Origin: CAYZJD01 sp964483455
Lineage (GTDB): Bacteria > Acidobacteriota > Terriglobia > Bryobacterales > Bryobacteraceae
Direction of reading: 5' to 3'
Length of the DNA stretch: 17,717 nt
Assembly (NCBI GenBank): GCA_964483455.1
Contig: CAZACK010000105.1
Location: 1-17,717 of the forward strand
Of the stretch, positions 12,567-17,717 are shown one piece after another; the stretch's first letter is position 1; each line of letters opens with the position of its first letter. Under the pieces are notes generated by a model. That model was not told the origin of the DNA. It did no database searches and worked only from the letters and a program-made list of their open reading frames with translations. The position numbers were made by a program, and so were the translations under genes.

Positions 12567-13127
12567 TTGGCCGAACAACTGTTCCTCTCCTTCTGGCTCC
12601 GCGGCTTTCGCGAAGAGACGATGCTGCGGCAATTCGGACGGATGCTCGAGCGCTTTCCCTTTTCGACGCAAGCGACCAGCGCCCGTGTGCTCAGAATCTA
12701 CGCCGTCGAGTTCACGGAGCCTTGCCTGATCGAACACCAATTGCCGCATGAGACCGGACCCGAAGAGGTGGTCGAGCTTGCCGGCGAATTCCTGAACGAC
12801 GATTCCTGCTATCTGCTTGACGCCTGCTGGGACCTCTGGCAGTACGACAATGGCTGGAAGCTGCGGCCATCGCCCGTGACGCTGGCCTGCTTCGGTACTC
12901 AGTTCCCCAACGAGTGGGGTGACCATCTGCGGATCGAGGTGGGGTTCGACTCGCATTTCCTGCCGCAGCCCCGGTTCCCGGACAGCGCGGGCAAGGTTCA
13001 GTCCAACATCCGCGGCCTCCTCCGCCTGGCCCACGACCTCGACGACGCGCTGCCGGTCGAGAAGAGAATGCTGTGGTCGGAGTCCGGGGAAAGATTCACC
13101 GAACGATTGCAGGCTGAGCTTCCCTGA
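12567..13127 (+). CDS. Conserved hypothetical protein
   Basis: 186 residues starting at TTG 12567, after a purine-rich GACGAGGGAG; the next in-frame ATG (codon 19) would cut off the hydrophobic-aromatic start LFLSFWLRGF. It has no signal peptide or membrane helix and is fairly acidic, with many Trp and Phe (LDACWDLWQYDNGWKL, FGTQFPNEWGDHLRIEVGFD). I recognise no domain. The regular coding pattern over the whole length and the absence of a better frame support a real gene. It lies 36 bases after the metal exporter and ends 4 bases from the stop of a convergent gene. Confidence 0.65.
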   Translation: MAEQLFLSFWLRGFREETMLRQFGRMLERFPFSTQATSARVLRIYAVEFTEPCLIEHQLPHETGPEEVVELAGEFLNDDSCYLLDACWDLWQYDNGWKLRPSPVTLACFGTQFPNEWGDHLRIEVGFDSHFLPQPRFPDSAGKVQSNIRGLLRLAHDLDDALPVEKRMLWSESGERFTERLQAELP

Positions 13128-13131
13128 GTCA

Positions 13132-13857
13132 TCAGAGCGCCGGCAGCGGGATTTCCAGGCCTCGCTCGTGGTTTAACTTCCGGCTGAACTCGCGGTCCAC
13201 CAGGGCCATCGAGGCTTTGTTCGGTTTGCCGTCCTTGGTGATGTAATGCAGCGTATCCTCTTCGACCCACATGGCGATGGCGGGGTAGATTACGCCATCC
13301 CGAAACGCAATCAGGTACACAGTGGCGGCGGTCTCGATCGGCCGGCCTTCAGCAGCTTGGGAGACAGGCGCCTCGTAAACGGATACGGCGGAGCCTTTCC
13401 AGGAATCCGGCCCGTACTCCCGCACGACCGGCTTGGCCGGCTCCTGCGGTGGAACCTGGTTGTTGATGATGATTTGCGGCGGCGGCGCCGCCTGGTTAAC
13501 GATGGTCACCTGGGCCGGAGGCTGTGGAGGATAGTCGGGGTAGTAGCCTCCCACATAGACGGGGTAGGCCACCGGGACGTACGCGAAACGATGCAGCCGC
13601 CCGCGATAGCGGCCGACCGGCTCGCCGGTGTACGGCCGGAACCCGCTGACGATCCCGCCCAGCGAATATGCAAAGCCGGAGGTCGGGATCGGGCCAATCG
13701 GCGGCGGGCTGCCGGTCCCCGGGAACACGACGTTGCCGAAGCCGTGTCTCGAACCGTAGGTGTTTCCAGGCCCGTGTCCCGGCCGAATGACGCCACGGTG
13801 CTGTGCATAGGCCACAGCAGCGGTGGCCAGACCCACAAGCAGCGCGAATCTTCGCAT
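13132..13857 (-). CDS. Secreted hypothetical protein, Pro/Gly/Tyr-rich
   Basis: 241 residues from ATG 13857; GTG 13869 is an alternative 4 codons upstream. A Sec signal is clear (RRFALLVGLATAAVAYAQ). The middle is rich in Gly, Pro and Tyr (PVYVGGYYPDYPPQPPAQVT), and an Asn/Gln stretch follows (PPQIIINNQVPPQEP). The C-terminal 60 residues look like a folded domain (YLIAFRDGVIYPAIAMWVEE, LHYITKDGKPNKASMALVDR). I remember similar tails in acidobacterial secreted proteins of unknown function. It is the only gene here facing left between two rightward groups. No function can be given. Confidence 0.7.
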   Translation of the reverse strand: MRRFALLVGLATAAVAYAQHRGVIRPGHGPGNTYGSRHGFGNVVFPGTGSPPPIGPIPTSGFAYSLGGIVSGFRPYTGEPVGRYRGRLHRFAYVPVAYPVYVGGYYPDYPPQPPAQVTIVNQAAPPPQIIINNQVPPQEPAKPVVREYGPDSWKGSAVSVYEAPVSQAAEGRPIETAATVYLIAFRDGVIYPAIAMWVEEDTLHYITKDGKPNKASMALVDREFSRKLNHERGLEIPLPAL

Positions 13858-14028
13858 GATTGCCACCACTTCGAGCTTACCTCAGGTTTGACTCGGCGGA
13901 AAGCCCTTGGGTTTCACAGAACATGACGGCACAGGCGCCCGGTTCGGTGCGCACGCCCGCTTCGAATATCGTCGTGTTGAAGCTCTCCCGGAGACTGTGA
14001 TAGCGTCGCGGCATCGGGAGAACACCAT

Positions 14029-14919
14029 ATGAAGACCACCAGCCGCCGCGAGGCTCTTTGCCGCATCGGCGCGCTCGTTCCGGCATTTGCCGCCGAGGCG
14101 CGCCCCAAGGCCCGGAAGCCCGTCATGGCGGCGCACGCCTGGGTCTACGCGGCGCGGCAGCCGGGCTTTGACTTCACGCCGGTGCTGGAGCAGATCTTCG
14201 CCGATTTGAGCTACGCCGGCTTCGACGCCGTCGAGCTGATGGAGAGGGCTTTGCGGCACGAGGATGCCGTCGACCGCATCGGCAGCCTGTCGCAGAAATA
14301 CAAGCTCCCTGTGATCGGAACCTCCTACGACGCCCCGATGTGGAACCGCGCCGAGCACGCGAGGATCCTCAAGGATGCCGAAGTGGTGATCGGCAGGCTC
14401 GCCAAGCTTGGCGGGCGTGTGCTTGGGACGTCGGTCGGCGATGCCCGTCGTCTGAAGACGGAAGCCGAGCTCGATGCCCAGGCGGACATCCTCAAGAAGC
14501 TGATCGGGATTTGCGACGCCAACGGCGTCGTTCTCAACCTGCACAACCACATCTACGAAGTGGCCAACAACGAGCACGACCTCCGGGGAACGCTGGCGCG
14601 GATCCCCGGCGCGAAACTCGGCCCCGACCTGGACTGGCTGGTCGGGGCCGGCGTCGATCCGGTGGACTTCCTGCGCCGCTACGGCAGACGCATCGTTTAC
14701 ATGCACCTGCGCGATCGTAAGGCGGACCGCGTCTGGCCGGAGGCAGTGGGGGAAGGAGCGACGGATTTTGCCGCCATCGGCCGCGAGTTGCGCCGACAGG
14801 ACTACTCCGGCGACATGGCGATCGAATTGGCGCATCCGCCGGGTTTCAAGCTCACCAGGCCGTTGCGGGAAAGCTGGAAGATGAGCCGCGATTACGTGCG
14901 CCGGGTGATGGGCTACTGA
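14029..14919 (+). CDS. Tat-exported sugar-phosphate isomerase/epimerase-like TIM barrel
   Basis: 296 residues from ATG 14029, with GGGAG 8 bases upstream. The N-terminus carries a twin-arginine motif (TSRREALCRIGALVPAFAAEA). The barrel belongs to the xylose-isomerase-like/AP-endonuclease-2 superfamily. Likely metal ligands and catalytic residues are Glu69 or Glu72 in VELME, His172/His174 and Glu177 in LHNHIYE, Asp200/Asp202 in GPDLDWL, His226 in MHLRDRK and Glu266 in AIELAHPP. Members isomerise or epimerise sugars or inositols, so export suggests work on periplasmic or extracellular sugars. The 170 bases upstream hold no convincing gene; a weak extended -10 (TGTGATAGC) lies near 13996-14004. 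Confidence 0.82.
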   Translation: MKTTSRREALCRIGALVPAFAAEARPKARKPVMAAHAWVYAARQPGFDFTPVLEQIFADLSYAGFDAVELMERALRHEDAVDRIGSLSQKYKLPVIGTSYDAPMWNRAEHARILKDAEVVIGRLAKLGGRVLGTSVGDARRLKTEAELDAQADILKKLIGICDANGVVLNLHNHIYEVANNEHDLRGTLARIPGAKLGPDLDWLVGAGVDPVDFLRRYGRRIVYMHLRDRKADRVWPEAVGEGATDFAAIGRELRRQDYSGDMAIELAHPPGFKLTRPLRESWKMSRDYVRRVMGY

Positions 14920-14958
14920 GCCGCCGCCACGGAGCGTCGCTCCGCGGCGACAGGCTGG

Positions 14959-14964
14959 TAGACT
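14959..14964 (+). promoter_or_regulatory. Candidate extended -10 (TGG-TAGACT) for the glycosyltransferase gene
   Basis: TGGTAGACT (14956-14964) is followed 15 bases later by ATG 14980. The predicted leader is about 9 bases and has no Shine-Dalgarno sequence. Confidence 0.4.
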
Positions 14965-14979
14965 GAATGAAAATCACGC

Positions 14980-15954
14980 ATGCTGTCGATCGTCATTCCC
15001 ATCCACAACGAGGAGCGCTCGATCCTTCCTCTGTATGACCGGCTGACGGCGGTGCTGGAAGCGCTGCACCGCCCCTACGAGATCATCTTCGTGGACGATG
15101 ACTCGATGGATCGCAGCTTCGAGCTGCTGGCGAACCTCGTAGAAACCGATTCGCGCCTCAAGGTCGTGCGGCTCCGGCGGAACTTCGGGCAGACGGCGGC
15201 GCTGGCGGCGGGCTTCCATGAGGCCGAGGGCGACGTCATCGTTTCCATGGACGGCGATTTGCAGCACGAGCCGGAGGATCTGCCGGCCCTTCTGCGCAAG
15301 ATCGACGAGGGCTACGACATTGCCAGCGGCTGGCGGACCCAGCGCGTGGACAACGCGCTGACGCGCAAGATCCCGTCGCGGATCGCCAACTGGCTGATGG
15401 CCAAGGCCTCGGGAGTCGAGTTGCACGATTTCGGCACGACCTTCAAGGCCTACCGCGCGGAGATTCTGAAGGACATTAATCTCTACGGCGAGCTGCACCG
15501 CTTCATCCCGGCGCTGGCGAGCTTTTATGGCGCGAGAATCGCGGAAGTTCCCATCCGCAACGTGCCGCGGAAAAGCGGGAATTCCCATTACGGGCTCGGG
15601 CGGACGCTGCGCGTCCTGTTTGATATTCTCACCGTCAAGTTCCTGCTTAAGTACTTCACACGGCCGATGCATCTGTTCGGAAAGCTGGGGCTGCTGGGAG
15701 GCTTTTCCGGCGGCGTGATTCTCCTGTACCTGGCGGCCAAGAAGATCCTGGGCCACTCGATCCTGATGGAGCACGGCCCGCTGATGATGGCCGGCGGACT
15801 ACTGCTGCTGGCCGGGCTGATGATGTTCAGCACGGGGCTTCTCGGCGAGGTGCTGATCCGCACGTACTTCGAGAGCCAGGGACGGCGGATCTACGCGGTG
15901 CGGGAAATCCGGACGAAGCGGGAGCGGGTGAAGGAACAGGGCCGCGGCACGTAG
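14980..15954 (+). CDS. GT2 family polyprenol-phosphate glycosyltransferase (DPM1/GtrB/ArnC-like)
   Basis: 324 residues. The GT-A domain has the nucleotide/metal motif VDDDSMD (Asp39-41) and MDGDLQHEPEDLP (90-102), which is characteristic of the dolichol-phosphate-mannose-synthase-like branch. RLRRNFGQTAALAAGF and HRFIPALASFYGARIAEVPI are further family blocks. Two C-terminal membrane helices (about 232-255 and 267-291) match the GtrB/ArnC/DpgS type. It would transfer a sugar from a nucleotide donor to a polyprenyl phosphate at the inner membrane, for later use in glycan or lipid modification. The sugar cannot be predicted. The C-terminus is long and basic (TKRERVKEQGRGT). No partner flippase or GT-C gene is in view. 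Confidence 0.9.
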   Translation: MLSIVIPIHNEERSILPLYDRLTAVLEALHRPYEIIFVDDDSMDRSFELLANLVETDSRLKVVRLRRNFGQTAALAAGFHEAEGDVIVSMDGDLQHEPEDLPALLRKIDEGYDIASGWRTQRVDNALTRKIPSRIANWLMAKASGVELHDFGTTFKAYRAEILKDINLYGELHRFIPALASFYGARIAEVPIRNVPRKSGNSHYGLGRTLRVLFDILTVKFLLKYFTRPMHLFGKLGLLGGFSGGVILLYLAAKKILGHSILMEHGPLMMAGGLLLLAGLMMFSTGLLGEVLIRTYFESQGRRIYAVREIRTKRERVKEQGRGT

Positions 15955-15982
15955 TGCGGAGAGGCGTGGGGCAGGCTCGCTT

Positions 15983-16008
15983 ATTGGGGATTGCGTAGCC
16001 TGTCACCG
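15983..16008 (+). repeat. 26-bp dispersed element, copy 2 (at the TrmB-like gene's 3' end)
   Basis: ATTGGGG followed by ATTGCGTAGCCTGTCACCG, matching 5477-5502 at 24 of 26 positions. On the minus strand its CGGTGACAGG end supplies the TGA stop (16003-16005) of the TrmB-like gene. Flanking bases after the element (GATTTC here, TTTTTC at 5503) are also similar. Confidence 0.7.
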
Positions 16009-16821
16009 GATTTCGGCGCGGTGCCAGTACTCCTCGAACAGGCCTCGCATGGCTTGGCCGAAGCCGGCGTGGTCGAAAACCACGGATGTCCAGGTCGGCT
16101 TGGTGATCACGGGATCGAGCAGGGCGACCAACCCCTGGCGCCCGTCGAACAGGGCCAGCTTCATCGGCAGCGACTCGGCCTGGCGCACCTCGACGCCGGC
16201 GGCGGAAAACTCGGCGAGCCGCTGTCGGTGTTCGTCGTCGAGGTCGCCGGAGCTGAGAAGAATACGGCAGCAGACGCCTCGCAGCCGCGCCTGCTTCACA
16301 AGCTGCTCTTCGAAGGGATCCACGGCATACGGCGGCCGCGAGAACTCCAAATACTCGGACTGGACCTCCGCGAGCATCCGTCTGTACTGGGTGGCGGTCT
16401 GCGCCGGGTCGCTGACGATGCGCAGGAAATCCAGCGTGCCCCGCCCTCCTTGTCCTTCCGAGTATGCCGCGGTCAGGTCCTCTATGAGCCCCGCGGCCAT
16501 CCGGGATTGTTCGATCAACTCCTGCTCGGCCTGCTGCCGGCGGCGGGTCAAGTAGGCGGGGATGGCCAGACTCGGCTCGACGGCGGAGAACAATTTTGTC
16601 TTCTCCTGGATCACCTGGGCGAACCCCTTTTCGACCAGGCTGTCGAGCACCTCGTAGATCTTCTGCCGCGGCACGTGCGCTCGGGCGGCGAGTTCGAGCG
16701 CTTTGAACCGGGGGTGCCCGACCAGCACGAGATAGGAACGGGCCTCGTAGGCATTCAGGCCGATTTGCTGGAGCCTGCGCCAGAATCGCTGGAAATCCAT
16801 CGCCGGCAGTTCCTGATTCAT
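16003..16821 (-). CDS. TrmB-family transcriptional regulator
   Basis: 272 residues from ATG 16821; ATG 16800 (MDFQRFWRRLQQIG) is a good alternative since conservation starts there. The N-terminal winged helix-turn-helix has the TrmB order LQQIGLNAYEARSYLVLVG, ELAARAHVPRQKIYEVLDSL, VEKGFAQVI. A coiled stretch follows (TRRRQQAEQELIEQSRMAAG). The C-terminal effector domain resembles the phospholipase-D-like TrmB sensor (SEYLEFSRPPYAVDPFEEQL, ARLRGVCCRILLSSGDLDDE). TrmB proteins bind sugars or other metabolites and control transport and metabolism genes, mostly in archaea, with bacterial branches. It is divergent from the AAA+ gene and could control it or itself. The stop codon lies within the 26-bp element. 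Confidence 0.82.
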   Translation of the reverse strand: MNQELPAMDFQRFWRRLQQIGLNAYEARSYLVLVGHPRFKALELAARAHVPRQKIYEVLDSLVEKGFAQVIQEKTKLFSAVEPSLAIPAYLTRRRQQAEQELIEQSRMAAGLIEDLTAAYSEGQGGRGTLDFLRIVSDPAQTATQYRRMLAEVQSEYLEFSRPPYAVDPFEEQLVKQARLRGVCCRILLSSGDLDDEHRQRLAEFSAAGVEVRQAESLPMKLALFDGRQGLVALLDPVITKPTWTSVVFDHAGFGQAMRGLFEEYWHRAEIR

Positions 16822-16929
16822 CGAAGACCCATGGCAGAACAAAATATCACAGAGCGGGCCGCAAGGCATCCGTTCACAGTTATCTTGTGAGGCGTCTGAT
16901 AGAATCGGGTTAGCTGGGGGTGCAAACGG
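16822..16929. promoter_or_regulatory. Divergent promoter region between the TrmB-like and AAA+ genes
   Basis: Leftward: an extended -10, TGTGATATT (box 16848 down to 16843), ends about 20 bases before ATG 16821. Rightward: TAGAAT (16900-16905) lies 24 bases before ATG 16930, and GGGGGTG around 16915-16921 can serve as a ribosome binding site. No clear -35 boxes or inverted operator were found. Confidence 0.4.
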
Positions 16930-17717
16930 ATGAAGACGGGGCACTGGGAATTGCCTCACACTCTGGGGGCTCTTCGCCACAGCGACTATTCGGAGGAGCG
17001 CCGCGGTTCGCGGACGGTCAAGGACGAGCTGAGAGCCAACCTGATCTGCCGTCTCCAGCGGCGCGAGCCTTTGTTTCCGGGCGTGGTCGGCTACGACGAT
17101 ACGGTCGTCCCGCATATCGCGAATGCGATCCTGTCACGGCAGAACTTTGTTCTGCTGGGGCTGCGCGGGCAGGCGAAGACGCGCATTCTGCGAATGCTGA
17201 CGCGCTTCCTCGACGACCTGCTGCCGTACATTTCCGGGTGCGAGATTCACGACGATCCGTACCGGCCGATCTGCCGCCGCTGCCGCACGCTGGTCGAGGA
17301 AATGGGCGAGGAGACGCCGATCGCCTGGCTGCCGGCCGAGCAGCGGTACGTGGAAAAGCTCGCCACGCCGGACGTGACGATCGCCGACATGATCGGCGAC
17401 ATCGACCCGATCAAGGCCGCCCGCCACGGGCACGACATCTCCAGCGAGCTGACCATGCACTACGGGTTGCTGCCGCGCGCCAACCGGGGCATCCTCGCCA
17501 TCAACGAGCTGCCGGACCTGGCCGGCAAGATCCAGGTCGGCCTGTTCAACATCATGCAGGAAGGAGACGTGCAGATCAAAGGCTACCCGGTGCGGCTGCC
17601 GCTCGACCTGCTGCTGGTGTTCACCGCCAACCCGGAGGACTACACCGCGCGCGGCAAAATCATCACCCCGCTGAAGGACCGGATCGGAAGCGAGATTCGC
17701 ACGCACTACCCGCTGAC
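16930..17717 (+). CDS. AAA+ ATPase of the magnesium-chelatase/MoxR type (partial, runs off the window)
   Basis: My translation from ATG 16930 stays open for 262 codons to the window end. Walker A is GLRGQAKT (77-84), the Walker B-like segment is ILAINELPDL (Asn-Glu instead of Asp-Glu), and the sensor-1 Asn is in TANPEDY, followed by GSEIRTHYPL. These are the order and spacing of ChlI/BchI-like and MoxR-like ATPases. Three cysteines (Cys104, Cys115, Cys118) in an insert after Walker A could bind a metal, as C-x10-C-x2-C. Full-length proteins of this kind in such genomes are about 450-500 residues and often pair with a VWA-domain protein; that gene would lie right of the window. Confidence 0.85.
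   Translation, partial: MKTGHWELPHTLGALRHSDYSEERRGSRTVKDELRANLICRLQRREPLFPGVVGYDDTVVPHIANAILSRQNFVLLGLRGQAKTRILRMLTRFLDDLLPYISGCEIHDDPYRPICRRCRTLVEEMGEETPIAWLPAEQRYVEKLATPDVTIADMIGDIDPIKAARHGHDISSELTMHYGLLPRANRGILAINELPDLAGKIQVGLFNIMQEGDVQIKGYPVRLPLDLLLVFTANPEDYTARGKIITPLKDRIGSEIRTHYPL

Noticed and set aside
13128..13131. Bidirectional terminator between the convergent stops
   Set aside because: Only 4 bases separate the two stop codons and no hairpin with a T tract is visible.
13877..14086. Short minus-strand frame ending GVRTEPGACAVMFCETQGLS
   Set aside because: The residues look less random than most shadow frames, but there is no ribosome binding site, it overlaps the start of a well-supported isomerase gene, and I recognise no family. 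It could be a scrap of an older gene.
1..17717. tRNA, rRNA, transposase, integrase or cas genes
   Set aside because: I looked for them on both strands and saw none; the CRISPR type therefore cannot be assigned from this window.

Overview
The window is GC-rich (visible bias, not computed) bacterial chromosomal DNA with dense genes on both strands. Several features point to an Acidobacteriota-type genome, most like the Bryobacterales/Solibacterales: Tat-exported two-domain esterases, a Tat-type TIM-barrel isomerase, Pro/Ala-rich glycine-zipper proteins and TrmB regulators. This placement is inferred from remembered family resemblance, not from a marker gene.

Layout. Bases 1-161 are the distal end of a CRISPR array with three repeat copies; no cas gene is in view. 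Next, on the minus strand, comes an overlapping toxin-antitoxin pair (205-646), then a decayed HNH-type gene (about 730-976) and a stray, mutated copy of the CRISPR repeat (981-1007). Bases 1036-3046 (minus) encode a two-gene ABC exporter. Divergent from it, 3062-3365 is the remnant of a conserved gene that lost its 5' end and an internal block. A 2H phosphoesterase follows at 3468-4046.

Bases 4095-8456 form a tightly overlapping four-gene operon: ATPase, permease, a Tat-exported two-domain esterase, and a substrate-binding lipoprotein. The transporter genes belong to the quaternary-amine (OpuC/OsmF-like) family. The esterase sits between the permease and binding-protein genes, which suggests that a secreted hydrolase frees a ligand that the transporter then takes up. 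Bases 8577-9319 are a graveyard: an L,D-transpeptidase with a frameshift, followed by the C-terminal scrap of an SPFH/prohibitin-like gene.

Bases 9481-10380 encode a membrane-anchored glycine-zipper protein ending at a clear intrinsic terminator. A Tat-exported class V aminotransferase-like protein is coupled to a NicO-type metal exporter with a His-rich loop. After these come a hypothetical protein, a convergent secreted protein, a Tat-exported sugar isomerase/epimerase-like protein, a GT2 polyprenol-phosphate glycosyltransferase, and a TrmB-like regulator divergent from a partial AAA+ (magnesium-chelatase/MoxR-type) gene.

Two structures cut across the genes. First, a 26-bp element occurs twice: inside the esterase 5' coding end and at the TrmB stop codon. 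A weaker relative lies at the 2H phosphoesterase start. Second, several genes have a -10-like box (often GCTACAAT/GCTACTAT) so close to the start codon that leaderless or very short-leader transcripts are expected.
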